The notes under the pieces: generated by a model | The model's input: only the letters and a program-made list of their open reading frames with translations | Database searches by the model: none | What the model was told of the DNA's origin: nothing | Shown: positions 1 to 11,776 of the stretch, one piece after another | How the letters are laid out: each line of letters starts with the position of its first letter | Position numbering within the stretch: the stretch's first letter is position 1 | Made by a program: the position numbers and the translations under genes | Assembly: GCF_000003195.3 (NCBI RefSeq) | Contig: NC_012878.2 | Location: 56,854,629 to 56,918,628 of the forward strand | DNA length: 64,000 nucleotides | Direction of reading: 5' to 3' | Source: Sorghum bicolor | Lineage: Eukaryota > Streptophyta > Magnoliopsida > Poales > Poaceae

Positions 1-440
1 CTATTTCCTCCGTCCCAAAATAAAGTGTCTCGTGTCGATTAAAATTCTTTAAATTTGACTAGATTTATAGATAACATTGATAGGATTTGTATTTATAAGT
101 TTATTATAACAATAGATTTAATGATTTATCTAATGATACTAATTATATATTGTAAATATTAATATTTTTTATAGATTTGGTTGAACTTGAAAGTGTTTGG
201 CTCTCAGGAAGCGAGAATAATGCTCAAAATAGATGACGTTTTTGACTTATAGATATCATGTTTGACTTTTTGTTTTATTTAGTTTTTTATAGAAATAATA
301 AAATAAATAAGTCACTATTAAAGTTTCTCCAATGATAAAATAAGTCATGCAAAATAAATAATATTTTTACAAAAATTGTAAATAATATGTACCGTCAAAA
401 AAGATGTCTTAAATGTTAAAAACGATATGTATTTTGAAAC
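1..440. mobile_element. Stowaway-like MITE, AT-rich, at window edge
   Basis: The window opens with CTATTTCCTCCGTCCCAAAAT, which matches the CTCCCTCCGTCCC terminus typical of grass Stowaway MITEs. AT-rich non-coding DNA follows. The 3' terminus is degenerate (around the AAACACCATTTC stretch), so the right boundary is approximate. No ORF is present. Confidence 0.45.
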
Positions 441-465
441 ACCATTTCTATCTATCGGATGTCTA

Positions 466-774
466 GGGGGTGTTTAGTTTCTCCTTTTATTCTAAAAAAT
501 TTTGGGTTTTGGTACATCATTTTGCATAATGAAACTAAACATCATGCAAAATTTTTAGTAAAAATAGCTACTCTTGATTTTAGATTTTGACCTCAAGAGT
601 CAAGATGCAAAAAAAAAAAACCCAAATGAGCCTCAAGAGACTCTCATGAAGGAAATAAATTATGTATTTTAGATGAAATTAAACATAACCGTGAAAACTT
701 TAATATTTTGCATTTTATCATTCCGAAATAGTTGAGATTTTACATTTTGTATTTTATGGGGAATTAAACACCCC
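466..774. mobile_element. MITE with GGGGTGTTTAGTTT-type ends
   Basis: The left end reads GGGGGTGTTTAGTTT and the right end reads GGAATTAAACACCCC, so the ends are inverted copies. The body is about 309 bp, AT-rich and non-coding. TA/TTA flanks at both sides are compatible with a Tourist-like (PIF/Harbinger) element, but I did not confirm a clean target duplication. Confidence 0.6.
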
Positions 775-885
775 TTAGTGTGTTCAGCTATGCCTGTGCA
801 CACCGGCAGTGGCCGCTCAGCGCATCAGACTCCCTATGCGGTAGAGGCCTTTTACTGCAGTAAAGGATCGTCTAAGGGAGGACTA

Positions 886-1127
886 AGGCTTTGTTTAGAT
901 CTAAAAAACTTTTAGATTTTAACACTGTAGTATTTTTGTTTTCATTTGACAAATATTGTCTAATAATGGAGTAACTAGACTTAAAAGATTCGTCTCGCGA
1001 TTTATAGACAAACTGTGCAATTATTTTTTATTTTTATCTATATTTAATGCTCCATGTATGTCTCACAAAATTCAATGTGACAAAGAATCTTGAAAATTTT
1101 TTGATTTTTGAATGAACTAAACAAGTC
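886..1127 (+). mobile_element. 242-bp MITE, GGCCTTGTTTAG family, copy 1
   Basis: The ends are AGGCTTTGTTTAG and CTAAACAAGTC, degenerate forms of the GGCCTTGTTTAG terminus. The internal sequence follows the family plan (ACTGTAGTATTTTT, AGATTCGTCTCGCGA, TATTTAATGCTCCATG). The element is flanked by CTA at 883-885 and 1128-1130. Its length of 242 bp equals that of the copies at 32725 and 47674. Confidence 0.8.
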
Positions 1128-1142
1128 CTAATTTTCCTATAA

Positions 1143-1372
1143 GGTCTTGTTTACTTCCACCCAAAACCTAAAATTTTTGAAGATTTCTCATCACATCGAA
1201 TCTTTAGACGCATGCATAGAGTATTAAATATAGATAAAAATAAAAACTAATTGCACAGTCTGGTTGGAATTTACGAGACGAATTTGTTAAGTCTAGTTAG
1301 TCTATGATTGAACAATAATAACATAAACAAACGTAAGTGCTACGGTGTTACGAAATTAAACTAAACACGGCC
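1143..1372 (-). mobile_element. GGCCTTGTTTAG-family MITE, copy 2, inverted
   Basis: This copy is in the opposite orientation to its neighbour and only about 15 bp away. It shows GGTCTTGTTTAC at the left, CTAAACACGGCC at the right, and internal landmarks ATCGAATCTTTAGACGCATG and CTAGTTAGTCTATGATTG. TAA flanks it at 1140-1142 and 1373-1375, a Tourist-like target duplication. Confidence 0.8.
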
Positions 1373-1375
1373 TAA

Positions 1376-2368
1376 ATTAGCATCTCCTGCTTCGGAACGG
1401 AGTGAGTAATAAATGTATAGCAGCACTATGGCTAGTGCCATCCACCTCGATGTGCGTGTGCAGCTGTAGCTATCTCCGTTTGGAACTGGATCACCTTTCG
1501 CAGTCAAGCCTCCGGCGCTGGCAATATGCTCTTTTCCAGCTCAGCTCCCTCTCCTCCCTCCCTCCCTGCTGCCCATTTTCTCAAGCGCTCGACGTCGCAG
1601 GAACAGAACCAGATCCAGATGGCCACTACACAGCAGCGTAGCTCTCATCTTGAGCTCACAAGTACTCCTACAGTACATATGTCAATCCACATCAAGCACC
1701 ACATATACACATACACCCCCATAACTATAGTGCTTCACCTTGCAGAAAGCTAGCAGCTAGGGTGGTATATATATATATATATATAGGATGTGCAGCTATC
1801 CACTGAATCCCATCACACACAAAGTCGCCTGCAAGTTCATGTACCTGAGCTGAACTTGGGATGTGATTGGAATGTTTCATGCACAGAGCAATATACAGGA
1901 AGACCAACTTTCTCTGTGTGTACGTGATGCATACGTGCATGCATCCGCTGCACGAGACTCTGTTTGACGTTTTGCAGCTACGCAAGCATATACAGTCAGA
2001 TGTACCAAGATGTATAAAAGAATAAAAGGGTTGTCGTATGTCGTCCATATATACACACAGGGAACCCGGATGTGTATATGAAGTCTCTAGTACAATTGCT
2101 TTTTTCGTTGAGCATATATGCAGGATAAATGCATGTCATTGTATTAAAGAAAAAAAATCCTCTGAATTGTTTCAAAAGAAAAAGACCAAACTATATATTG
2201 CATGCAAGGCACCTAGGAGCTGTGGACAATGAAGATTGGCATGCGATGTGGACACATGCGGCAAACATTTGTATGATTGTGTATCAGCGACACTCCACCT
2301 CCTGTGTAACTTGTCACTGGACATATGCCAAAAGTCGGAGACGATGATCCAATCATGGTATTTTAATG
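1376..2368. other. Intergenic, no recognisable gene
   Basis: Only short unrelated ORFs occur here and none resembles a known protein. The stretch holds a CT-rich patch near 1535-1570 and a (TA)n microsatellite at about 1766-1785. Confidence 0.5.
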
Positions 2369-2830
2369 GAGTGTTTGGTTTGGTGAACCCATTCTAGATA
2401 GGGTGATGGCATGATGTTGATGCATCATGAGCCCATTCCTCAATTTTAGTGGAATGACATTATCTCTCGTACTAGTGCTAATTATTAGTTTGTGAGAAAT
2501 GAGGTGATGATAAATCAACAGATTCCATTTCACAAACCAATAAAAAAACTAATAAAAAGCGAGATGGTGATGGACTACTTATTTAGTTCCATTTTTTTTT
2601 TTGCAAAATGAGTCCTGTATCACTTTCGTTTGTATTTGACAAATATTATTCAATCATAGATTAATTAGTTTTTATTTTTGTCTAGCTATATTTAATGTTC
2701 CATGCATACGTCTAAAATTTTGATGTGATGGATAATGTGAAAAATTTTGCAAAATTTTTTAGGAACTAAACAAGGCCTAAAGTGCGAGACACTGATGGAC
2801 TACTTAATTCCACAAACCGAACAACCCCTC
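2369..2830. mobile_element. MITE-like element interrupted by another MITE
   Basis: The left end GAGTGTTTGGTTTGGTG and the right end CCACAAACCGAACAACCCCTC are imperfect inverted copies. The interior (GATGGCATGATG, CCCATTCCTCAATTTTAG) is non-coding. The element is split by the family member at 2581-2777, so it is the older insertion. Confidence 0.5.
2581..2777 (+). mobile_element. GGCCTTGTTTAG-family MITE, nested, 5' end lost
   Basis: The 3' part (GAACTAAACAAGGCC) and internal landmarks (CACTTTCGTTTGTATTTGAC, TATTTAATGTTCCATGC) are clear. The left terminus is reduced to TTTAGTTCC. Near-identical 23-bp sequences lie outside it at 2559-2581 and 2784-2806. Confidence 0.65.
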
Positions 2831-4213
2831 TAAACGAGCAATAGATCCAATCTAGGTGTGGATCCTCTTCCTCATTCAAGAAAAATGCTACCTTATAAAT
2901 GAACAGTTAAATTCACTGCATGAGAGAACAAAGAAAAGGAAGATCTACGATAACCTAAGCCAAAAGTTTTTTGTGGTAGAGCTTAAAAAATGGATTTGTC
3001 TGGGTAACGTTCAGTTGTTTTGATCCCTCGTGTCAACTGAATTTTTTATATACACTTACACCGTCATCTAGCTATATTTACATTGTCTTATTACTATACT
3101 TATAATGATTTTTTACTGTAATTTACTAGACAGAGTGATGTAATTTGGGATAACACAACATCTTAGACAAATATATGCCAAATTTTCAAAAAAGAACTTA
3201 CAAATTTTTTTTCTATGGATTTCAAATACAAAGAAATATATGTCAAATTGTTCATAAATACGATCAAATTGTTCACAAATTTACAAATAGACAAGAAAGC
3301 AGAGAAGAACAGGAAGAAAGAAAATAAACAATAGCACTACTGCTACACCAACATGATCGGCACTTAAGAGTCAGAGCCGGTCACCTTGAAGTAGCACCGA
3401 ACTACGGATCCTGCTACCATTTCGCTGCACGACCAGCAATCCATGGCGTACGTGAAGCGGAGCGGCAGCGTGAAGCCACCCACTGCATCACGCCCGCGCC
3501 CGTGGCATGGCCATGACGGCGGCCTGGGTTCGGCAACCTGGGGGCAGAGGCGGAGCGGGGAGGAAGCCGCGAGTGCGGAGCTGTTCGATGTATCAGACGG
3601 CTGATCGGGCTTCCTCCGCGGATCGGAGGCATACAAATTCGGTTGATTGAATCCCAAGAAACAACCGGTTGAGATATAGCATTTCTCTAAAAAATCAAGT
3701 AAGTTCTTGACTTAACGTGAGTGCTAGTAATTTTAAAATTTTCCTTTTAAGATTTAATAGCTCTAATTTTCTGGTGTTAGATGATGTACCCATGAACACT
3801 GAGACGACCATATGTAAACGGCTATGTTTGACTGTGATTCCAAAAAAAAAAAAACACTACAAAAAAGACTGGTCAAATATCCTGAATAGCAGCTATTGAT
3901 GGCAATAAGTAGAGTATGGTGGAACAACAGCTGGTTTTACATCATGTATTCTACCCATCCATACTACATTAAACCTCTATCATTTAAAGCAGCGAAACCT
4001 CACTAGCTAGCTTGTAGCGCTAGCAGCCACAAGAGCTGCCGATCAGTTTCAAGTTGGGTTACTTGCACACCCGGCCCCTTCTTGTCCTACTCCATCGTCG
4101 ATCTAACATGACTCAACCACTGCACCTACACCTTTTCAGCTGCAATTCTTGCTTCTTCCCTGATCACACGGTTCATGCTCCTGTGGCCTTTAGTTCGTTT
4201 GTTTTGTTTGTTT
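2831..4213. other. Intergenic with GC-rich island; 3' flank of PUP-1
   Basis: Mostly AT-rich sequence with no gene I recognise. Positions 3400-3620 form a GC-rich island with a 97-codon minus-strand ORF lacking any known domain. About 300 bp before 4214 probably includes the 3' UTR of the minus-strand purine permease. Confidence 0.4.
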
Positions 4214-5323
4214 TCAGACGGCTTCAAGCTCGTCTCCGGGGCCACCGCTTGCTGTGAGGCTCTTCCGGACGCTGTCGGCGTCGGCGGCGGACGTGTCGGC
4301 GACGGCGGCCACCTCCTTCTTCATCTTGGTGTACTCGCCGTAGAGGTAGGAGGCGAGGCCCCAGGCGCAGAGCGCGGTGGCGATGCCCTTCTCGGCGCCG
4401 AACGGGTCGCCGAACACCACGACGCCGCCCAGCACGTTCGCCGTGAGCACGGCGGCCATGCACACCCCGCTGTGGAGCGACGAGGTCAGGTAGATCACAC
4501 CGGCCGTGCCCATGAAGCACGCCTGCCACGTCAGCACGAGCGTCAGCACCACCACCCAGTACAGCGCCGCCGAGCCCTTCCAGCGCGCCACATCATCGCG
4601 GGCCCCTCCCGCCGCCGCCAACCCGACCGCGGCCACCGCCGTGGCCATGGCCTGCATCGCCACCTGCACCTCCACGGCCAGGATGAACCCGCCGGACACC
4701 GCCTTGCGGTACAGGAGCTCCATGACGGGCAGGTACGCGGCGAACAGCCCCGCCGCGCCCAGCGTGACCACGTAGCCGACGAAGTAGTGCGCCGCGCTGC
4801 CCCCCTCGGGGTTCTCGCCGGAGTCCCCCGAGCGGAGCGCCAGGAGCACGGAGCTGATGGTCAGGAGGACGACGGCATTGAGGTTGACGAAGGTGAGCGG
4901 GTGGCGGACGATGATGGCGGCCAGCACGAGCGTGAACGCCAGCTGCGTCGACAGCAGCAGCGACGACGTCGACACCGGCAGGAACGACGTGCTGTACGAG
5001 AACAGCAGGTTGTTGGCGCCCATGAGCGCGCCGATGACGAGGCATGCCGTGAGGAACCGCCTCGAGAACCACGTGAACGGGCGCGGCGCGGCGGCTGGGC
5101 GGCGGGCGACGAGGACGGCGACCACCAGCAGCGGGAAGCCCGCCGACTGCACCAGCGTCACCACCCACCGGTTGCGCCCGCCGTGCGCGAAGTAGAACCT
5201 GGACAGCAGGCTCGACGCGACGGAGCCCACCAGCAGCGCGACGTAGTTCGCCGTCAGGAGCAGCAGCCGACGGCGCGACAAAGCCGTCGGACCGGCGATG
5301 GCTCCACCGGCAGCTGTGGCCAT
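4214..5323 (-). CDS. Purine permease (PUP-type transporter), copy 1
   Basis: A single-exon gene of 369 residues. Plant purine permeases are membrane transporters of the drug/metabolite transporter superfamily that carry adenine, cytokinins and related bases. The sequence shows the family's roughly ten hydrophobic segments, beginning [20 protein letters not shown] near residue 21. Family-like blocks include [15 protein letters not shown], the [23 protein letters not shown] region, [17 protein letters not shown], and [15 protein letters not shown]. The C-terminal block ends [12 protein letters not shown]. Length is normal for the family. The start at 5323 follows a TATA-like box by about 130 bp. 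A close paralogue lies at 19467-20504 in the opposite orientation. Substrate cannot be told from sequence. Confidence 0.93.
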   Translation of the reverse strand: MATAAGGAIAGPTALSRRRLLLLTANYVALLVGSVASSLLSRFYFAHGGRNRWVVTLVQSAGFPLLVVAVLVARRPAAAPRPFTWFSRRFLTACLVIGALMGANNLLFSYSTSFLPVSTSSLLLSTQLAFTLVLAAIIVRHPLTFVNLNAVVLLTISSVLLALRSGDSGENPEGGSAAHYFVGYVVTLGAAGLFAAYLPVMELLYRKAVSGGFILAVEVQVAMQAMATAVAAVGLAAAGGARDDVARWKGSAALYWVVVLTLVLTWQACFMGTAGVIYLTSSLHSGVCMAAVLTANVLGGVVVFGDPFGAEKGIATALCAWGLASYLYGEYTKMKKEVAAVADTSAADADSVRKSLTASGGPGDELEAV

Positions 5324-5450
5324 TGTCGCAGACGATTAGTCGAGGAAGGAGGATCGGATGGCGGCGGTGGGCAACGTCGCGGCTGCGCACGGATTTTGCG
5401 CGATGATGAGAGGAGATGACTGTCGAGGTGGGGTACTGGGGCAAATGGGG

Positions 5451-5460
5451 AATATATAGA
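5451..5460 (-). promoter_or_regulatory. TATA-like box for PUP-1
   Basis: Read on the minus strand this is TCTATATATT, about 130 bp upstream of the PUP-1 start codon. The spacing suits a TATA box plus a short leader. It is assigned by sequence and position only. Confidence 0.5.
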
Positions 5461-5543
5461 TAGGACCGATATGCTCTTCCTTGTAATTGTAAGCAATTTT
5501 TTTTCCCCGAGCACGTGATTTGGCAATATTGGAATTTCAGTTA

Positions 5544-5830
5544 GAGCGTTTTCAATAGCTTTTCAAAAATATACTCTTTAAATCATTATTTGAAGAGCCA
5601 TTTAAGTAAATTTTGTTTTCCATATCTTTATACTCTCCGAGACCTTTTCTAAAATATACTCTCTAAATCATGATTTAGGTTCCTCGCACTCTATCTTTTG
5701 GCTAGCAAGGAAATCCCCAATAGAGGATATCTATATTTGAATATCCAATTAAAAAGACATGGATGTATTTTCACCAAAATCTATATTACTATAAATTAGG
5801 AAAGATATAAAGAGTATCTTGGAGATGCTC
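5544..5830. mobile_element. Tourist-like MITE with TTA target duplication
   Basis: The left end is GAGCGTTTTCAATAGC and the right end is CTTGGAGATGCTC, inverted to one another. TTA flanks both sides (5541-5543 and 5831-5833). The interior is AT-rich and non-coding. It sits about 220 bp upstream of the PUP-1 start codon. Confidence 0.7.
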
Positions 5831-5879
5831 TTACCTTCTTTCTTTTTCTGTAAAAGAAAGAAAATAATGCACTGCTAGC

Positions 5880-6104
5880 TCCCTCCACTCCAAAATACAT
5901 GATGTTTTTTTTTATTTTTAGACATCTTATTGGACTATTAATCTTATTAAAATTTTCTGTTTAAATATTATTTTATCGTTAGATATACTTTATAATGACT
6001 TATTTGTTTTATTATTTGTAAAAAAAAATTGAATAAGACAAATGGTCAAACATGGTATATAAAAGTCAAAAAACGTCATCTATTTTGGGATGGAGGAAGT
6101 AGTT
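5880..6104. mobile_element. Stowaway-like MITE
   Basis: It begins CTCCCTCCACTCCAAAATA and ends TATTTTGGGATGGAGGAAG, the classic Stowaway inverted ends next to TA. About 225 bp, AT-rich and non-coding. Confidence 0.75.
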
Positions 6105-7640
6105 GGTAGATTTTTTTTTCTTGATCTTGAACTTATATTCAGAAGATGCCATGTTTCGCTGACACAAGAAGGATCACTACTATGCATCCGCACCTCCACA
6201 ATGCTTTGTTCTCCTTGCTAATTGAGCTAAGCTGTAAGAGGAAATTCTCCTAAATTTGTTTTTTTTTCTAATAAATCTTCATACAATTCTCACAAAAAAT
6301 CCTTTCTAAATATTTCTCTTCTCCAACACTTAACATATCTCACATAATTATAGGTTGGCCAACAGAGGAAAATTTAGGATACCACTAAATATAGGATATT
6401 GGGCTAACTCATGAGCTGCTGCATATTGCACTATTCTTTTCTTTTTTTTTCTTTCAAAAAAAAACTCACTTACGAATTTGCTTTAGTATGTGCTACTCCA
6501 ACATCTTCCTTCTTGATTTGACATTAAGGATGTTTCCAATTGAATGAAAAATTATTTGGATCCTATAATCATTTGTTTGAATCCATTAATCCAATATTGA
6601 TAAACTAGCTAGATTCAAAAGAGGCAAAGCATTTAATACGAGAAAATAACTGCAAAGTCAATAATTATTATAGCTACTAGGTAGAATATAGAATATCTAT
6701 CTATAGTCCCCAATGAATATAATCTCCGTGTCTAGCTATCTGCATTCTGCAAGATGGTTTCAAAACGGATCGAGCAGTGCATTCATATACTGCTACTCTC
6801 AAGCCTCTCAAGGGTGTAGAGAATCAAATCCACCAATCTTTAGTATAGCGCATACCATAATTTCAGTCAAAATCGAACTATTTATGGTAGTAGCTAGCAG
6901 CCGGCTAGCCGCGCTACGCACATGCCATATGAAATTCATTCATGGCCGGCCATTGAATTCGTTCGGAATTGGATGATTTTGTTTCAACTTGGGGCGGTGG
7001 AGAGATTGTGCTTGGGTTGGAATCGGAAAGGGGAAAAAATCAAAATGGGTGGATGCGCATGCAATGCAAAACGGGATGGAAATCATGCTTTCTTTCTCGA
7101 TTTGTTTCCTGGCCCGGATTGTCTTCTATCTATTTCCAAGAGGGATTATTAAATTTACACGCACGCATGCATGCATTATGCAGATCGAGCAGGAAAGAGC
7201 ATGAGATGGCGACTTCGCCAAACGTTCACGTGCGGTGTTTTGTGCGGCGGGTGTAATGTAAGCATGTGCCGAAACCCGAGATGAGAAAACCATGGCGTCC
7301 TTGCGGTGTCTGAGAGGGAAGTTTGCTTACACAAACGCAGAAATTGGAACCATGGCTCTAGCTATTTTCTTTTTACCGACATTGCCTGCTGGCACATGCA
7401 TGCTTGCACAAGTGCAGATTCGGAAGTTGAACTTGGCAAAACATAAAAAGGAATGGAAGTGCCACATTATTCTAGATTTTTATCATACCCACGTTCAACA
7501 CAAGAGTGTACATAATGTACGTCTTAGAAACATAGAAAATGTCCACATAGGCACGGGCTCCAAGCAAACGGGTCCTCCTTTGTGTACGACTAGGAGCTAG
7601 AAACCATCAGCCACAACATTCTCTCTTGCTCATTCTCCAA
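6105..7640. other. Intergenic, no recognisable gene
   Basis: AT-rich sequence with scattered ORFs under 105 codons that overlap in several frames and show no domain. No promoter or RNA gene is identifiable. Confidence 0.4.
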
Positions 7641-9215
7641 ATAAGTTTGGTGGGGACATTCTTGCGAGACTAGGACAAAACATACCACATATGAGTAGGG
7701 TTTCCCATCCCTTCCCTTCCCTCAAGGGCGACCACACCGACACCCTAGCTCCACCCCTCCCTGCCTCCCCTTTGGTCGTCGTCGCTACCCTCTGGCATGT
7801 GGCGACCCACGATAGACCCAAAAAAGAGCATCAGTTCACGTCTCCCCCTCCCTCCCCCCTCTTCAACTTCGACAATAGACAGATGGATCCGAGCCCCTAG
7901 GGGCTAGATATAGCGTCTGGTAGCTACGCTCAGCCTTTCGCCCATCCAACCTCCTCCTCAATGGCGGCCAGCGGTGGCTTCATCCAGATGGCCGAAAGCG
8001 GCTCTAGGGCCGTGCGTGCTTGCCTCCAACGGTGGCTGCCTGGCCGAATTTGGGCCCATGGGGGAATCTGGCGCTAGCCGTGACTAGTCTGTCGTCCACC
8101 CTCTCCTCCTCAACAACGCTAGGTGGAGGATGCTGGCCAACAGCCACCCACGCTAGGTGGAGGATGCTGGCCTTGGACAGTGCTAGCCTGGCTACGCCTA
8201 GCGGCAGCAACCTGGCTGTGGCTGGTGGTGGCGGTCGGGCTAGGCCTTGGCTTGGCGAGGCCATGTTCGGCACCCCAGCGGCAGCTAGATCTGGCAACTA
8301 AGGTGTGCACCCGACTTTGCTGCTGGCGGTGGTCGTTTAGCGCTAGAGGCTTTGGCCTTGCCTCTCTAGTGCATTTCAGGGCAGACAGTGGTGGCCTATG
8401 CTGAGTCGGCCGGTTAGGCGATCATTTTTTGGGTGAAAACTCTGTCTAGTATCTTGCTTCAGGGCCACTGGCAGTGGTATAGATGGTGCCATCTATCTTC
8501 TATGTTGAAGTTTATGTTCATTGTGCAGGTCATTAGGGGTGGTTCGAGGAAGAAAGTCCTTCTTGCGCAATGTTGTTGGCATAGGTGGATATCATCCCCT
8601 TCTTAGAGCCTTTGTTGCATTGGAGCACTTGTATTGTCGTCTCGCCTCTCTTGCCGGAGTTGCTCATAGTTGTGTTGTGACTGCGTGTGATTCAACTCTT
8701 TCTTTGCTTTGGTCTGTCCAGCTCGGCCGTTTGGTGTAGTTATAGTGCTTTGGTTCATAGTGGATACTTGGCTGCTTGTGCTCTTTCTCGACGAATGCTT
8801 TGTCGTCATTGCTTCTTGAGCGGATACTTTGTCGTCGATGTTGCTCCTGTCTTGCAGATACTTTGCCCCATGATCTTTGACGGATGCTTTGTCGTCGTGC
8901 TGCTTGTTGATCTTGTTCGGACAAATATTTTGTCGTCATAGTCGTCTCTTTTGGTTGATGGCTTCATCTCCCCTGTTGGCAGCCTCTGTGTTGTTATTTC
9001 CCTTTAGGCCAGGTTGTGGCGGAGGGCCCTCTCCCTAGTCCCTACTGTGCTTCTTTCTTTCTCGTGTGTTTTAAGCTTTTAACTGCTACCTCTGTGGTTC
9101 TATAAGCTGCGCTATGAACTCCTATAAATGCATCGTATAAGCCGTTCTTTCAGCACTCTCTTCTTTTTCGTAACAAGTACACGTGAAGTCTTGTTCTTGA
9201 AAAACACATATAATT
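7641..9215 (+). repeat. Probable degenerate retroelement or other repeat, class uncertain
   Basis: GC-richer than its surroundings, without a conserved long ORF. It has recurring ACTTTGTCGTC/GCTTTGTCGTC motifs (about 8790-8940) and internal direct repeats of AGGTGGAGGATGCTGGCC (about 8120-8175). It ends near TGTTCTTGAAAAACACAT, which resembles the tail of grass non-LTR elements. The assignment is tentative because no reverse transcriptase motif is visible. Confidence 0.3.
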
Positions 9216-9255
9216 TTTTTTTTGAAAGGTGACATACTCTATCATTTTAAATTAT

Positions 9256-9494
9256 CACATACCCTCTCCATTCCATAAAAATTCTCACTTTTTAAGAAGC
9301 TAACTTTCTTTAACTTTACTGAATATATATATATATATGGTACACAATGAGAATCATTAGATAGTTTTTTAAATATATTTTCATAATAAATTCACTTAGG
9401 GATGCAAATTTTACTAATATATTTTACAAATCTAGTCAAATTTAATAAAATTTGATTAGCATGAGTCCATAGCGACTCATTTTATGGGACAGAG
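9256..9494. mobile_element. Stowaway-like MITE
   Basis: The ends are ACCCTCTCCATTCCATAAAA and TTTTATGGGACAGAGGGCTA, an inverted pair. The body includes a short (TA)n tract and typical AT-rich Stowaway sequence. No coding capacity. Confidence 0.65.
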
Positions 9495-10985
9495 GGCTAT
9501 ATCATACATTCTTCTGCGAATGAATCATGAAAATTGTACCAAATTTATATGCTGATAGTAGAGAAATGACCATCCTGCCCTCACACACCCCCACATATGT
9601 TTCTCTACACTACACCCTCTCTAGCTAGGCTACAGCACACGCAAGTTTGTGCTACATACGCACCATCGCGTTCAGTGTGTTGGCGTGCGTTACAAGAGGC
9701 TCACCCCAAGACAAAGTGGAGAAACGTGTACGGTACCTGAAAAGCTCCAAAAAAAACATGTCGTGACCGGCCCATCCGTAGTAGGCGCGCAAACTTGCAA
9801 GATGTTCATTAGAAAAAAGAAGTGAAAAGATTGCCACAGATCATGCATAACGACGACTACGGAGAGGTCGTTTGAGCTGAATGGCAAGGATTCGTCGTCG
9901 CCAACGATCGGAGGGGGGGGGGGGGGGGGACCCCTAGACGCAAGCGCGCGCGCGCTCGCCGCTCGGCGTCGTCGCGCGCGAGCCGCCGTGGTCATCCGGC
10001 CGGCCGGACGCGCGGCGAGCGGCGTTGTCCCGGTGCATGCACACGCCGTACGTGCGGAGCGTGGGAGGCCAGAGCGGCCACCCCACCTCGCGCGCAGGCG
10101 GGCGGGGGGCGGCCGGGCCACGCGCGCCGAGCGCCTCCACGTCGACGCCGTGCCGCTGTGCCTGTGCGCGCGCGCGTCAGCCATGCAAAGGCGCCGTCAC
10201 ATCGCACGGGCACGGCCTGGCAAGAAAAAAAAAAGCACGGCACTGCGCGCGCTGCAGGACGCCCGGCGCGCCGGGCCGGGTGTATAGATAGGCTCTGGCA
10301 GGGCGCACGCACGCATCCAGCCGGGCACTTCGAGCATGTTTTGATCGTGTCCTGATAGCTACGCAGCTCGCTGGCTAGGCTTGGCTTGTTAGCACTAGCT
10401 ACATCTAGTAACGCATTCATCGTCACAGTTTGCTAGCTAGTGTGCTTTCGTTGCCGTTTGGATTTTGCTGGTTGAGAATTGCAAGGAATCATCAAGAGGA
10501 AGAGGAGGATGATGCTTGGAAAGATACACGAGATCGGCGACGTACGCCGGCCATTTCGGTTAACAAAGCGTTGCTATTATTGATCGGCACAAATTTCGTC
10601 AGGGAGATCGCTGTGTATCGGTACACGCGTTTGTTGCCGTGAATTAATGAGATAGTCGTCGGCACAAGTGCGCGAGAGCTAGCGAGGGAGACGTACGTGC
10701 TGCATGCCGAGGAGTGAGGAGTACGTACTGAGGATGTGGAGTGCGACGTTGTTGCCAATGGCATGGGCGGCGGAAAGGTAGCTACAGGCTGGAGACCTGG
10801 AGTGGCACGTACGTACGTATACTGATTCTTGTTCTGAAATTAAAGATTTATTAGGCGACACGAACCGTGTGGTTTTTGCGTGGATTTGTGTAAAGAGCGA
10901 GCTAGGGACGGAGGCGTCAACACTTGCCGGTGACAACGGCAAAATACTGCCTACTCAAGATATATTTTTAGACTTAAGTGGTGGG
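9495..10985. other. Intergenic; GC-rich island and poly-G tract
   Basis: Positions 9950-10290 are very GC-rich and 9913-9929 is a run of 17 G. Several overlapping ORFs up to 164 codons occur on both strands. They are arginine/alanine-rich composition artefacts with no domain I recognise. The flanks are unremarkable. Confidence 0.35.
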
Positions 10986-10990
10986 GATTT

Positions 10991-11230
10991 ATTTTTTTTT
11001 AATCACAGCATATAGAGGGTACAAACACATACTCACGCACTTTATCCTATGTGTATATCCAAAAAAACTGATTTCGGGCTTTGTAAAGTCACTATAGACG
11101 TCTTTCTGTCGATGGGTACATGCTTACCAATCTCTAGCAAAATGCAAAACATCTGTTTAAAGTCGAGGATTTGAATCTGGATAGATAGGTTTCACCACAA
11201 ACCTAAAAAGCTGAGCTATACTTAACTCAG
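10991..11230 (-). mobile_element. tRNA-derived SINE
   Basis: Read on the minus strand, the head carries an A-box-like TATAGCTCAGCT (11209-11220) and a B-box-like AGATTCAAATCC (11167-11178). The body runs through GTGCGTGAGTATGTGTTTG and ends in a poly-A tract, seen as poly-T on the plus strand near 10992-11000. This is the layout of tRNA-derived plant SINEs. I could not define target duplications. Confidence 0.6.
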
Positions 11231-11776
11231 TGAATTTTATATCATCGTTGTAATCATTGTTATTACCATTATTATTAAGATTTTGTTAAACTTATGATGA
11301 TGATTTGATTTAGTTTGTACCTACAACAGTGGACTGGAAAAGTATAGCCTCCATTCCAAAATGTGGGGTGTAAATTTAACTATGAATTCAAATATGCATG
11401 ATGTTTAGTGCACAAAAGATGGATCAATAGATTCTTATTTTACATGTCTTTTGTAAAACTTTGGTTTGGTCGTAGATTTGATGATATACTGCTAGAAAAA
11501 TATTGGTCAAGCAAAGTATAATTTAGGAGGATTCTAAAATCCTAACACACCTTATAAAAAATAAATAGAGCCCATAGTAGTGTCAAATAATAAGCCCACC
11601 TTATGCTATTTTCCACTAATCGTATAATTTTTGTACCCGGGCTATTTCTTCAATTATTCATGAAGATATTGTTTTTCTCTTTTCCCTCTAGGCTCTAGAT
11701 CAACCTTACTGCCAAATCAGTAAAAAAAAAACTATGTAGCAGCTAATCCATGTTTATGATACTATATGTAAGTATA
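11231..11776. other. Intergenic with Stowaway-like fragment
   Basis: No gene is seen. Around 11347 the sequence CCTCCATTCCAAAATGTGGG resembles a Stowaway end, with a possible degenerate partner near 11525 (TTAGGAGGATTC). Confidence 0.35.

Noticed and set aside
3364..3657. 97-codon minus-strand ORF in a GC-rich island
   Set aside because: No domain or conserved motif, and an isolated island; left as intergenic.
4175..5419. 414-codon ORF antisense to PUP-1
   Set aside because: Shadow of the GC-rich permease exon; His/Arg/Gln-rich and without a domain. Similar antisense ORFs over PUP-2, both proteases and the MACPF gene were rejected for the same reason.
9690..10184. 164-codon minus-strand ORF in the GC-rich island
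   Set aside because: Arg/Ala-rich composition with a proline run from poly-G and competing ORFs on both strands.
11167..11220. tRNA gene on the minus strand
   Set aside because: The A- and B-boxes belong to a SINE head followed by a SINE body and A-tail.
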